The notes under the pieces were generated by a model, which was not told the origin of the DNA, searched no databases, and saw only the letters and a list, made by a program, of their open reading frames with translations. From the NCBI RefSeq assembly GCF_016808095.1, contig NC_068971.1, forward strand, positions 18,774,501-18,838,500: a stretch of 64,000 nt of DNA, written 5' to 3'. Both the position numbers and the translations under genes were made by a program. The stretch is from Vigna angularis. Lineage: Eukaryota > Streptophyta > Magnoliopsida > Fabales > Fabaceae. Shown in pieces: positions 1-10,385 of the stretch; position 1 is the first letter of the stretch, and each line of letters opens with the position of its first letter.

Positions 1-550
1 TAAGCAAACCATCATAACAAACAAAGTTTCCAATTGAGTACATCAAACCCTATTCTAAAAACAAAAGTGAATGATAAAACAAATCCTGCTCTAGTGTTTT
101 GAAAAACTCAGCCCCAACAATGATGCTCTCTCCCAACCCCAAACTTAGATGAAAAACTAGTGAGAAAGTGAGTGGAAGGGAGATTTTCTTAAAGAAGAAT
201 GAAGGGAAAAATGTAGAGAACCTTTGGAAAAGTGTTTAGGAGTGTGTGTGCAGAGAAGAATCCGAAAATTGAGGCCAAAGCATGACTTAGGGTATAAAAA
301 TACCTAATGGGCTCAGGTTCCGCTAAGGGGCAATCCTAAGCCCAACCTGCGATACCACCGCTCAGCGGCAGTTTGCCGCTCAGAGGCACTTTCTTGATGT
401 GCTTTTCTTCTTCCTAGCTTGACCTAGGTACCTTCTACTCATCCCCTCACTTGCTCCCTGTAATTAAGGTCTCAGATCACTCAAACATTCAATCCTTATC
501 ATGCAACTAAAGCAGAATCAAAACAAACAATACAGATAAAATCAATCAAC
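1..550 (-). other. Athila-like element, downstream non-coding region
   Basis: Non-coding part of a minus-strand Athila-like element whose 3' end lies beyond the left edge. About 110-540 is the reverse complement of the leaders at 16614-17467 and 62009-62940 (same T-rich promoter-like text, same short CCGCTCAGCGG-type motifs near 355-390). About 1-105 matches the region after the downstream ORF in the copy at 55680-55780. These two parts are adjacent here, so the downstream ORF has been deleted from this copy. No protein-coding potential seen. Confidence 0.6.
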
Positions 551-597
551 TAGGTTGCCTCCCAGGTAGCGCTTGTTTAACGTCACGAGCCTGACCT
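551..597 (-). repeat. Motif B of the Athila cassette
   Basis: Reverse complement of a roughly 45-base block with the core TGACGTTAAACAAGCGCT followed by TGGGAGGCA. The same block follows the hairpin arrays at 16564-16613 and, reversed, at 62941-62985. It resembles motif A, which sits right after the protease tail in other copies (16295-16350, 33278-33330, 63191-63244). Function unknown. Strong conservation between diverged copies suggests a cis-acting role in the element RNA. Confidence 0.65.
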
Positions 598-605
598 AAA
601 ATCCT

Positions 606-690
606 CCAGCACCCTTCAGCAGATGCAAATCTTTCTTACCAACACCTATCAGTAGGTGTATACAAACATAGTATCCTTCAGTAGATACTC
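606..690 (-). other. Hairpin array (three hairpins)
   Basis: Three short inverted repeats at 609-626, 642-659 and 670-689. On the minus strand the stems are GCATC/GGTGC (one G-U pair), ACACCT/AGGTGT and AGTATC/GATACT. The loops are variants of TACTGA(A/T)G. Stem sequences differ between hairpins but pairing is kept. The same series occurs at 16442-16552 and 62997-63106. Motif A and the protease are missing here because a deletion joins the gag linker directly to the array. Confidence 0.65.
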
Positions 691-699
691 TTCCGCCTA

Positions 700-1583
700 A
701 CATCCTTCTTCCTATGATACTTCTTTGGATGAGGAAGAGGTTTTTCATATGATTCCTTCTTTTTTTCTCTTGTCCTCTTTTTCTTTTCTCTCACTTTCTT
801 TTTCTTCACACAAATTTTCTCTTCTTCTTTCTCTTCTCTCTCTTTTCTCTCTTCTTTTTCCATCTCAACTTTTTCAACATTTACACTTACTAGCACTTTA
901 CACACTTCCCTGGGGTTAACCTCAGTATTAGCCCCAAAATTCTTGTCAGGCCTTTCTTCCAACAACTTATTAATTTGACCCATTTGAATCTCCAAGTTCA
1001 AAATAGCAGCTTCAGTTCTCTTTTGAGTGGATTCAGTTGCCTGTATGAATTGCTGAAGAGTTTCTTCCATCCTTATTGATCTTTCATTAAGTGTAGACAT
1101 TTGTTGCCATAAGGTTGGTTGTTGTTGTTGCTTGTTAAATTGCCCTGATTGTCCAGCTTGCCCACTTTGTCCTTGACCAATACTTGGGTGTGGTTTCCAC
1201 CCTTGATTGAAGTTTCCCTGACAGTATGGAAATTGATTGGCCATGAAGTTAACATCCTCTAAAGCTTCCACTGGAAAGGCGCATTGACCATTGATATGGT
1301 CACCCCCACATAATTCACACATCTGTGGTTGAACCTGTGCAACAGTCTTTAACTCTTTTGGCAGTTGTGCAAGTATCTTTGTGAGATTCTCCAATTGTTG
1401 AGTTAATATCTTGTTCTGAGCTAGCAAGGCATCATTGGATTGCAACTGTAGAACTCCTTTTTGTTGAATAAGAGCTCCTCTTTCACTGTTCAGCTCATTA
1501 TCATTAGTAGCCATGTTTTCAATTATTTCCGTGGCTTCCTCTGGAGTCTTCCATTTGATATTGCCTCCAGCTGAGGCGTCAAG
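700..1583 (-). pseudogene. Athila-like gag, C-terminal part (nucleocapsid and charged linker)
   Basis: C-terminal part of a gag gene; the N-terminal part is at 6277-6996, separated by the solo LTR 1584-6271. Reading on the minus strand from about 1578: a glutamine-rich helical stretch, one zinc knuckle of form CX2CX3HX4C (CELCGGDHINGQC), a Gly/Gln-rich segment with repeated GQSGQ, a predicted coiled coil, then a Lys/Glu-rich linker encoded by an almost pure purine tract (about 720-880). The reading frame stays open to 678 but runs out of gag into the hairpin array, so the protease has been deleted. Gag proteins of this lineage form the virus-like particle and bind element RNA. This copy is broken by the insertion and the deletion. 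Confidence 0.8.
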
Positions 1584-2579
1584 TGTAAGACCTGTGTAAA
1601 ATAAAAATATACTTTTATTTTACTATATTTTGTGTTACTAAATAATTAATTATGATATGTTTGTGTAATGAAAATATTAAGAAAGTGAATAAAATAAATT
1701 AATTAGAACTAATGTTATCTTAATTTTAGAAAATTGTTTGAAAGAATGGTTGAGTAATGTTTCCTAGTTGTTTTATTTTCATTGGTGGGGAGGTGTGGGT
1801 CTTATAGTGATAAAATAAAATAAAAGTGAGAAGGCTTTGTTGGGTAGAGCACGTGAAAGTGTAAGAGGCTTGGAGGGAATTTTCTAAAGTTTTTATGCTT
1901 TTGGCTTTTCATATTTATGATAGGAGAGAGAGCATAGATTTGTACTTGTGTTTCCTCTTTTTGCATGATTTGAGTTTCTAAAGGTGACATTGTCTGCAAT
2001 AGGTGTTGAAATATTCTTCCATAGCTTGGCTTCTTTTGTTTTGTAGGGTTTTGGATGGATTGTAGAGTTAAGTAGGAAACATATAGTTAAGCTACATGGT
2101 GCATATTAAAAACGTGAATTTTGACTTAGAAGAGAACCCTACCATTTTCTTATATAAACTCTAATCTATGTGAGAGAGTGAAGGAATATACAGATACTAT
2201 GCTAAATCATAGGTTGGGAGTGTAGTTTTGAATTGTGGGAAGCACTGCTACGCAAGGAAAGAAAGCCATCTTTGGTCTTTGCTTTGAACCTCAAAAGGTT
2301 GTGGAAACTCACTGGAACTAGAGGTAAGGGGAGAAACTAGGATTTATATAACTGTATGCATGTTGGGGTAGTTAAAAGCTAGACTATATATGTATGTTTG
2401 ATGGTGCATGTATATTGTATGATGAGTAGAAGGTAAGGGGAGTTTGATTTATTTCATTAATTGTTGAAATAATCTGTATTTGATGCAAATCTAGGAAGAA
2501 GGGGATGAAAATGGGGGTTTCTGGGTTTTCTGGACTCTGGTGCGATTCTGCATAATTTCTGCAAAACGCGCGTACGTCC

Positions 2580-3290
2580 AATTTTGGTGAGTCAAAATTG
2601 GACGTTCGTCCCAACAGTGCTCGACCAATTAGTGGTCGGCCAAAACTATTATGAGCGTTCGGTCTTGTATCCTCCAGTAACGAGCGTTAGCGTTCGTTCT
2701 GGGCTTGTTTTGGTGAGCGTTCGGCGATCGGTTTTCGTGTATGGGTGACTGTAGTGTTCGGCTGAATTTAGTATTATCAGGCTTGAATCCCGAGCGTTCA
2801 GTTTTGATGTTTTAGTGATTTAAGCGTTCGATCTAAATTTGATATTCTTAGGTTTGAATCTGGAACGTTCGGTTTTGGGTATAAGTGAGCGTTCGGTTTT
2901 GGGTATAAGTAAGCGTTCGGATTAATGGGGTTTGAATTGAGTGTTCGATATTGAGTTATTAGTGAGTATACGCGTCCGTACTTAACTTGGAATTCTTAGG
3001 TAATAATCTTGAGCGTTCGGCTTTGAGTTGGTACTCTTAGGGTTGGATCTTGGACGTTCGACCTTGGTTTAATTGTGAATGTGAGCGTTCGTTCTCAATG
3101 ATGTTAATCCTCAGGAAGTACTCGTTAGAGGTAACGTACGACTAGACTTTATCTCGAGCGTTCGTCCTTGGAGCTCGGTTAATAAGGTTTGGTGTTCATC
3201 GGCAGCGTTCGGCCTTTGGTGATGATTGATCCCAGAACGTTCGTTCAGACAACATCAGAGTTGAAAATAGTGTTCGGCAATAATGCATGA
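2580..3290 (+). repeat. Dispersed GAGCGTTCGG motif cluster in LTR
   Basis: Roughly eighteen variants of a ten-base motif around (G/A)(A/C)GCGTTCGG(T/C) are scattered over about 700 bp at irregular 20-70 base spacing, for example near 2650, 2716, 2865, 2885, 2910, 3010, 3080, 3155 and 3200. They are separated by unique sequence, so this is not a simple tandem repeat. Related motifs occur in the LTR at 52950-53400, inside the element at 48480-50960 and 51600-51660, and in an unrelated LTR near 25830. Possible transcription-factor sites; unproven. Confidence 0.6.
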
Positions 3291-4114
3291 ATCGGTGGGA
3301 GTATTTTGAAACAATTATTGAGAATTGTTGGTTATTTCCTTGATCCAATATTGGTTTATTTATACATATTATTGAGAATATGTATGAATTCGTGATTGAG
3401 CACGTTTATTCTGTTGGAGGTGGTACATACACTATGTTATTTACTTGTAAATTTGTCTGTCTTTTGAGCATTTTTGCTAGTCTCATGCGTGAGACTGAGA
3501 TTTGAGTGTCACCTTCTTCTACGCGAGGAGGTGAATGTCTCACCCAATGACTTCGGCTCGTGTTGAGTATAGTGCATCGTTACGCGTAGTATCGATGTTT
3601 TTACTCATTAGTCCTTGAGGAGTCGGGGAGATAGGTCTGAAGTCGCGATGGAAGACGGCTCGGGTCGCCTGTTATTGAGAGCAGGTTATGACGACGAATT
3701 ACAAGTAAACGACATTGTTTATGAAAGACTAGTCTGTAATATCATGTGTGTCGATTTATATTAAATCATGAAAATTATATAGTTTATATGTAATGTGTTT
3801 ATGATGTGATATTTCTGGTTTCTCACCCTGAAATGTTGTGGTTGTGGTTTCCACCTACGATGATCGTACTTGTACGGGAGTAGATGGTATTGCAGATAAA
3901 GCTGGATTGGAATAGCTCTTCGAGAGAGAGACGGGAATAAAACTTTTTGGGATTTTTATAATGCTTTCTTATTTATGTTCGTTTGATTTTGTTATTTTAA
4001 GAAACAATTAAGATTTGGTTTGTTGTAATGTATGAACTTATGATGTGTGTATGGTTTGTGTGGTATATTTAAGAAAAAAAATAAACACTTTCTTCATAAG
4101 ATTCATGCTTCAAG

Positions 4115-4150
<36 letters not shown>
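4115..4150 (+). repeat. (ATT)n microsatellite, about 12 units
   Basis: Uninterrupted ATT repeat near the 3' end of the solo LTR, just before the CACTA insertion point. Confidence 0.95.
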
Positions 4151-4153
<3 letters not shown>

Positions 4154-4169
4154 ATATCCTATAAGGGGT

Positions 4170-6262
4170 CACTAGTGCAAAAAAGACTTTAGACGTCTGT
4201 TATTTTGGGCTTTTAACGTCTGATCTCTGTCCGACGTCTATATGGGTGACGTTAATGAGACGTCGGACCCTTTAGGTCAGACGTCTCTATAGACGTCGGA
4301 TCTATATAGGTCTGACGTCTATATAGACGTCGGACCTATATAGGTCAGACGTCTCTATAGACGTCGGATCTATATATAGGTCCGACGTCTATATAGACGT
4401 CTGATCCATGCAGGTTAGACGTCTCTGAGGTTGCTCCTGACTCATGGTGATTCGAGTTTACAACTTTATATTTTAGTTGAAGAGAATGTATTGTACATTT
4501 TTTTATTGGATGGTTTTAAAAATGTAGTGGAGGGAATTGGAGGAGTACAAAACGCAAGAAATCGCCGCCATAGAACGCCGCCTAAAGAAACAAGAATAAC
4601 TGCACCAAAACCCAACGAAAACACATTTTAATCGGTTCAAATGAAAGATAATGCATCAAAGAGTGATGTAATCGGAGTAAAATTAATTTAAAACGGTGCA
4701 AAAGTGAGAAAACGAACCTGAAAAGCATAACTCGTAGAGAAAAAACGCGACGAAGATGATGAAATATGAGTGCGCGTAACGGCTGTCTCGCGTTCACGGT
4801 GTTTTAATGCCAAAATTTAGACGTCGGTCCCCCCAACTAACAGACGTCTAAAGTGCTTCAGAAGTCGGAGTGGCGGGATCAGACGTCTAAATGGAGTCAA
4901 AAAGTGACTTTTTAAATTTTTGGGTTTAAGGTTTAGAAGTCGGTCCCCCCATCTAACAGACGTCTAAAGTGATTTAGAAGTCGGAGTGGCGGGATCAGAC
5001 GTCTAAATGGAGTCAAAAAGTGATTTTTTAATTTTTGGGTTTAGAGTTTAGAAGTCGGTCCCCCAACTAACAGACGTCTAAAGTGCTTCAGAAGTCGGAG
5101 TGGCGGGATTAGACGTCTAAATGGAGTCAAAAAGTGACTTTTTAAATTTTTGGGTTTAAGGTTTAGAAGTCGGTCCCCCCATCTAACAGACGTCTAAAGT
5201 GCTTTAGAAGTCGGAGTGGCGGGATCAGACGTCTAAATGGAGTCAAAAAGTGATTTTTTAATTTTTGGGTTTAGAGTTTAGAAGTCGGTCCCCCCAACTA
5301 ACAGACGTCTAAAGTGCTTCAGAAGTCGGAGTGGCGGGATCAGACGTCTAAATGGAGTCAAAAAGTGACTTTTTAAATTTTTGGGTTTAAGGTTTAGAAG
5401 TCGGTCCCCCCAACTAACAGACGTCTAAAGTGCTTTAGAAGTCGGAGTGGCGGGATCAGACGTCTAAATGGAGTCAAAAAGTGACTTTTTAAATTTTTGG
5501 GTTTAAGGTTTAGAAGTCGGTCCCCCCAACTAACAGACGTCTAAAGTGCTTTAGAAGTCGGAGTGGCGGGATCAGACGTCTAAATGGAGTCAAAAAGTGA
5601 CTTTTTAAATTTTTGGGTTTAAGGTTTAGAAGTCGGTCCCCCCAACTAACAGACGTCTAAAGTGCTTTAGAAGTCGGAGTGGCGGGATCAGACGTCTAAA
5701 TGGAGTCAAAAAGTGACTTTTTAAATTTTTGGGTTTAAGGTTTAGAAGTCGGTCCCCCCAACTAACAGACGTCTAAAGTGCTTTAGAAGTCGGAGTGGCG
5801 GGATCAGACGTCTAAATGGAGTCAAAAAGTGATTTTTTAATTTTTGGGTTTAGAGTTTAGAAGTCGGTCCCCCCAACTAACAGACGTCTAAAGTGCTTTA
5901 GAAGTCGGAGTGGCGGGATCAGACGTCTAAATGGTGTCAAAAAGTGATTTTTTAATTTTTGGGTTTAGGGTTTAGAAGTCGGTCCCCCCAACTAACAGAC
6001 GTCTAAAGTGCTTCAGAAGTCGGAGTGGCGGGATCAGACGTCTAAATGGAATAAAAAATTATTTCTTTTTAACTTTTTCGTTTAGTTTTGGCGTCTATTC
6101 GGGGGAGCCGACGTATATGAGTATTTAGACGTCGGGCCCTTACATAACCGACGTCTAAATAATTGTTTTATTTACGAAAAATGCCACCGGTCATTTTTTA
6201 CGTTGGATATTCGAGGGTCAGACGTCTAAAGGGTGACGTTAAAGGTCTTTTTTGCACTAGTG
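4170..6262. mobile_element. Non-autonomous CACTA transposon, GACGTC family
   Basis: Left end CACTAGTGCAAAAAAGACTT at 4170; the right end (6262) read in reverse is the same apart from one base, giving a terminal inverted repeat of about 20 bp. The 3-bp sequence GGT flanks both ends (4167-4169 and 6263-6265), the duplication size expected for CACTA. Subterminal regions are packed with AGACGTC(G/T)-type repeats, where CACTA transposase-associated proteins usually bind. No transposase ORF is present; the short frames inside are repeat artefacts. About 2.1 kb. It depends on an autonomous relative for movement. Confidence 0.9.
4822..6045. repeat. Minisatellite inside the CACTA, about 116-bp unit x ~10.5
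   Basis: The segment beginning GTCGGTCCCCCC recurs about every 115-116 bp (near 4825, 4941, 5056, 5171, 5287, 5402, 5518, 5634, 5750, 5866, 5982). Each unit carries two AGACGTCTAA sites and a TAGAAGTCGG half-site. Two variants of the A/T-rich spacer (GACTTTTTAAATTTTT and GATTTTTTAATTTTT) alternate in the first units and then occur in blocks, showing that larger blocks were amplified. Confidence 0.93.
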
Positions 6263-6276
6263 GGTGTTACATCAAG

Positions 6277-6996
6277 CATCATCTTGGTTTGTGAACCAAG
6301 ACCTCCAAGGAAGATTAGGACTACTTTTACTTCGTCAAATCCATGCATGGGAGTCTTTCTTAATAGGCTTTTGTATCTGTCCCATGCATGACCTAGCGAT
6401 TCCTCCATCCCTTGCCTGAAAGATGAGATCTCTTGCTTTCCTTTGTTTACCTTGGATTGTGGGAAGTATTTGTTCAAGAACTTTGTCACCACAGCTTCCC
6501 ACTCTGTAAAGCTCCCTTCTGGAAAAGAGTTCAACCAAAGCTTAGTGTTGCCTCCTAATGAGAATGGAAACAGGATAAGTTTGATTGCTTCGTCAGGCAC
6601 CCCATTTATCTTCACTGTATTGCAAATTTCATTAAAGGTTGTGAGGTGCTCATATGGGCTTTCATGAGACAACCCATTAAATTGATTACTCTTAACCAGC
6701 TGGATCAACGCCGGTTTCACCTCCATGTTGGCTGCATTGACCCTCGATCTTGCTATGCTGTTAAAATGTTGAGGGCCAACCACATTAGTGTAATCTGCAA
6801 GAGTCCGTCTGACATTATTATTCTCCATCTCCTCAGTGCTATGGTAAGAACCTTGTGGTGAAGGTTATAAAAGGATTTCCGAAGGAGGAAAAAGTTCTCT
6901 AGATGTATGGATTATTCTCCTCCGTCTACTATCGTCTAAACCTTCAAGAAGAGGTTCCGAGGTTTTCTTGCTTCTAGTTCGAATTGCCTCCTGCAT
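6277..6996 (-). pseudogene. Athila-like gag, N-terminal part (capsid region)
   Basis: Starts at the conserved ATGCAG (6996-6994, minus strand), where all three comparable copies start (compare 30847, 39216). A basic N-terminal segment rich in Arg/Ser is followed by a capsid-like retrotransposon gag domain with the landmarks QFNGLSHESPYEHL, EICNTVKINGVPDEA, PFSLGG and KYFPQSK. The frame has a premature stop about 44 codons in, where the copy at 30847 has glutamine. It then runs to the insertion of the solo LTR. The rest of the gene is at 700-1583. Role in a working element: particle formation. Confidence 0.82.
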
Positions 6997-7019
6997 ACAC
7001 AAGAAAACAAATCCCTAGA

Positions 7020-7275
7020 AAAATTTGTTAGCACAAAAAGATATAGAAGAAATAATATAAGAGATAAGAAGATAGAATAAAAACAGAAAAATAAAAATAG
7101 AAAACAGAAAAATAAAAATAGAAAATAAAATAAAATAAAATAAAAACCAAAAAAACAAAAAATAAAATAAAATAAAATAATAACCGAAAAATAAAAACAG
7201 AAAATAAAAACAGAAAATAAAAATTTGAAATTTAAATTTAAAATTAAAAAACAAGTCAAAGATAATCAATAATCA
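7020..7275 (-). other. Pyrimidine-rich gag leader
   Basis: On the minus strand about 220 bases consist almost only of TTTTATTTT/CTGTTTTTATTTT units between the primer-binding site and the gag start, ending at TTGTGTATGCAG just at the gag ATG. The same arrangement is present at 30690-30852 and 38973-39222. The open frames over it encode only Phe/Leu/Tyr runs and are artefacts of the T-rich sequence. The tract plus terminal GCAG resembles a 3' splice site. Confidence 0.6.
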
Positions 7276-7301
7276 CACAAATAAACTAGTTAAACCACGA
7301 G

Positions 7302-7366
7302 TCCCCGGCAACGGCGCCAAAAACTTGATGACAAATTTATGAACACCGAAAACGGCGCCACAAACT
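7302..7366 (-). promoter_or_regulatory. Doubled primer-binding-site region
   Basis: The minus strand reads, after the LTR end, AGTTTGTGGCGCCGTTTTCGG and, about 40 bases on, AGTTTTTGGCGCCGTTGCCG followed by GGGA. The second (7302-7319) is the usual tRNA-Asp-type PBS of Athila-like elements. The first is a diverged copy of it. The same doubling is seen at 30570-30635 and 38871-38936. Confidence 0.65.
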
Positions 7367-8774
7367 TGTTTAACAATCGGCAAGTGTGACCGAATCGTAT
7401 CAAGTAATAAAACTAGGTAAGACCAAGTATTGTTTTCCCAAAGGACTCACGACCTAGTTAGTTATCTAATTTGTTGATTATTTAAGACTTGTGAACGATT
7501 GATTGTAAGTTTTTAAATGCAAAAGACAATAATTAAATATGTATTCATGAGTTTGATCAATGGCAAAAAGGAACACAAACACGGAATGAATTATATGGAT
7601 GAGTATGTTGTTGGGGAAATCAATTTCATCTTATCCACTCTCATGTACTTTAGGAATTCATCATTCTTTTCATCATTGTTAATGTCACTCTCTAAATCAC
7701 CTTGCAAGAAGGCCTATCCTTAATTACGAGTTCATACAATTCCTAGCATCCCTAATAATTAATTTTGAAGTGTAGAAGCTTAACGGCAACGAACCCTCAT
7801 ATTCCTATGTCTAGGAAATATGCTATTGGGAGAAATTCCCCGGATCTAGATTTCTCCGTACGTTCCCATATCGACAAAATCAGTAATCATGGCATTGAAT
7901 GAGTTAAATAATGCAAGCTTTAAGCAAGGAGGAAAAATCCTAACTAATGATGAAAGAAAGCATGTATCTTAAAATAAGATGTTAAAACACAAATTCCATA
8001 TATGAGAGTTTCACAAGACTACATTGATTCCCCAACAACAATACAAGGTTTAGTTCACCATATTCATGGTGAAACCAGATGAACAATAATGAAATAATGG
8101 AAGAGATAGAAAAACCCTAGAAAGAGAAGAGGAGAGCCGTCACCATCTCCAATTCTATCCCCAAGGGGTGAAAAGTGTGTTTTGCGTCTTCTCCAGCCAA
8201 AGATCCAAACCCTAGGACGTCCTAAAGCTTATATACTATTCTAAAAATACAGAAAATTAGGCCCAAGCCCATAAAAGTAAGAGAAAACCGGTCCAAGCCC
8301 ATTTAGAATGGCGCTCAGCGGTATTTTACCGCTGAGCGGTACTATCGCATGATCCATTTTGCCCCCCAACTGCTGTTTTGCCCCTCAGCGGTGATTTCGG
8401 CACCTAAAAACTGCCGCTTAGCGCCAAATTACCGCTCAGCGCCACTTGGTCGCACTTTTTCTGCATTCTGGTTGACTTTTCAGCATTCTGGTTGACTGGT
8501 TGACTTTTCTGGTTGACTGGTTGACTGGTTGACTTTTCTGGTTTCTGGTTGACTTTTCAGCACTCCAATCATTCAGTACTTCAATTCTTCTTTCAAATCA
8601 TTCAATTAGCCTACAAAATCAAGGGAATCTTGCACAAAACCATTAAATTCACCTTTAACTCTCTTATTCACAAAACTAAAGAAAAAATGTGAGTTCAAGC
8701 TAGTTTCTAAGTCTTAAAGGTTGCTTTTGGTATCAAATTTAAGCATAAAAATAATAGTTTTTCAACTATTATCA
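7367..8774 (-). repeat. 5' LTR of minus-strand Athila-like element
   Basis: Starts on the minus strand with TGATAA(T/C)AGTTGAAAAAC at 8774 and ends ...GTTAAACA at 7367, about 1.41 kb. U3 holds CCGCTCAGCGG-type motifs and a W-box cluster (8471-8556), then a TATA-like site (8229-8236, minus strand TATATAAG). R-U5 ends with the conserved text around ACGATTCGGT. The 3' LTR is outside the window. It abuts a plus-strand LTR piece (8775), so the element probably inserted into an older LTR of its own family. Confidence 0.78.
8471..8556 (-). promoter_or_regulatory. W-box (TTGAC) cluster in LTR U3
   Basis: Seven TTGACT sites in about 86 bp, in units of TGGTTGAC or TGGTTGACTTTTC. TTGAC(C/T) is the core bound by WRKY stress-response factors. 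The LTRs at 13082, 17468 and 37455 carry 4, 3 and 3 copies at the same place, upstream of the TATA-like site; the LTR at 29330 lacks them. Confidence 0.55.
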
Positions 8775-9014
8775 CTTGCCCATTGATCATCACATGCATA
8801 CATATTTACTTTTCAGTCTATTGCATTTGAAACTTACAACAATTTGTTCACAAGTCTTAATTCATCAATAAATCACATAACTGTCTAGGTTGTGAGTCCT
8901 TTGGGAGAACGATACTTGGTCTTACCAGGTTTATTACTTGATATGATTCGGTTACACTTGCCGAGGGTTACAAGTTTTTGACTCCGTTTTTGGGGATCGA
9001 AGATTTGTTCATCA
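8775..9014 (+). repeat. Athila-like LTR 3' fragment plus first PBS copy
   Basis: Plus-strand R-U5 end of the same LTR family (matches 38670-38912), ending GGTTACA at 8972, then the diverged PBS-like copy to TTCATCA at 9014. It lies head-to-head with the minus-strand LTR at 8774. Confidence 0.75.
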
Positions 9015-10200
9015 TATGTTTGTGTATTGAAAGCCACCAGCACAAAAACATATTTGCATGACTTAACCGATTACAGTGTTGTAGTAATAAATTAAGGTCA
9101 TCAGACAACTTATGTTTTGAACTGTGGAAAACAACTAGTTTGAATCGATTACATTAGGTGTTGAATTGATTAAAATTCGTGTTTATGATGAGTTTTTGGG
9201 AAGAAAAAGTTTTCAAAATATGTTTAAGTGTTAAGCTTAATCGATTACATGTGTTGTGTATTCAATTAAGTTTGTTAAGCTTTGAAAACTGATTTCATGC
9301 TTGTCATAATTGCTATAACGGACATATTTTTAAATATGTTTGACCAAGCATTTAATGCAAATCGATTACATTAATTGTACATTCAATTAAGTGTTGAGTT
9401 AGTTGAAATACTGTTACAATAGTTTTTATGTAACTGATTACACTACTAATCTAATCGATTACTTTGCGTCTGATATGACAATAACTATAAATTGACGCAC
9501 TGTTTGTGTTTGTAACTTTCAATCATTCTAACATTTTCATACTCTATTGTTTTGATATTAGAAATTTTACAGATTACTCAATACGCTCCAAGAATCAAGA
9601 ACGCAAAGAGTTTGAAGGATCTTGAAGAATTCTTGTGAGGCATTTTTGTGGATTGCATTGGCTAATCACATCAGCACGACTGAAGGTGTATATGTATTGA
9701 TCAGGAGAGAAGACTTGAAATCTTTGACTTGTTGTTTCCCTAGACGTTCGCGTGAAGAAGAAGAGTGGTGTGCTCTTGACTTTGAGAAGGGATTCTCAAA
9801 GGGTTTCTGCAACAAGACCGTGGGGTGTTGTTTTTGCAGGTGTTGTTGTTTATATATTTGATTGTTTGAGTGGGAAAGGTGTTTACTTTGTGAGGATATA
9901 TTCATAGTAAAACCTTTGGTGTAATTCTCTAATCATTATAGTGAAATATCCTTCAATCAGTGGTTGATTGGAAGGGTGACTAGATGTAGACATTGAGGCC
10001 GAACCAGGATAAAAATTGTATTTGATTTTCTCTCTATCTCTTTACATTTTCATTTACTGTTTCATTGCACACATATTTGCTTACTGCACAAGAAATGTTT
10101 CAAGAACTTTATACTTTGCCAAAAAGATTTAAAAAGTGAAAGTTTTTATAAAAACACCAATTCACCCCCCTCTTGGTGCTGAGAAACAAGCCTCATTATT
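9015..10200 (+). repeat. Probable copia-type LTR fragment
   Basis: No ORF of interest. Several copies of AATCGATTACA and a region around 10160 reading CCAATTCACCCCCCTCTTGG resemble LTRs of Sirevirus-type copia elements of legumes. I cannot place either end with TG/CA and a duplication, and no PBS or copia polyprotein follows. The frames at 9622-9905 are shadows. Confidence 0.4.
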
Positions 10201-10385
10201 TCTAACCATATATATTAGATGCCATTTTTGAATTTTATTGCTAAACGTGGAATTCAATCATTTTTTTTCTTGGAAATTCGGCAGTCCACTACAGGATTTA
10301 CTAGAAACTCTTTTTTCTTTTTTGTTGGCTACTAGGGGATTTCATCTATCTATTCTACCAGTTCAACCTAATAATTACAAATTTC

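Larger units (their letters stand above)
1584..6271 (+). mobile_element. Solo LTR (Tekay-like family) inserted in gag, itself carrying a CACTA
   Basis: The gag frame stops at TCAAG (1579-1583), foreign DNA begins TGTAAGACC, and it ends GGTGTTACA at 6271 followed by TCAAG again (6272-6276), after which gag resumes. TG...CA ends, a short terminal inverted repeat and a perfect 5-bp duplication define a complete LTR with no internal domain, so a solo LTR formed by LTR-LTR recombination. Without the CACTA it is about 2.6 kb. Its start resembles the 3' LTR at 51844 (TGTAAAACC), which follows a gypsy polypurine tract; this sets the orientation. It carries many CGTTCGG-type motifs (2580-3290), as does that other LTR. 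Confidence 0.85.

Noticed and set aside
725..919. Ser/Leu/Phe-rich plus-strand frame
   Set aside because: Antisense of the polypurine Lys/Glu linker of gag; the same artefact appears at 40612-40926.
4822..6045. Centromeric satellite candidate
   Set aside because: Only about ten units, confined within a CACTA with exact terminal repeats and target duplications.
6936..7269. Hydrophobic, Phe/Leu-rich minus-strand frames resembling a membrane protein (also 38979-39223 plus)
   Set aside because: They translate the T-rich gag leader; the tract varies in length between copies and the residues are only those of TTT/TTA/TAT codons.
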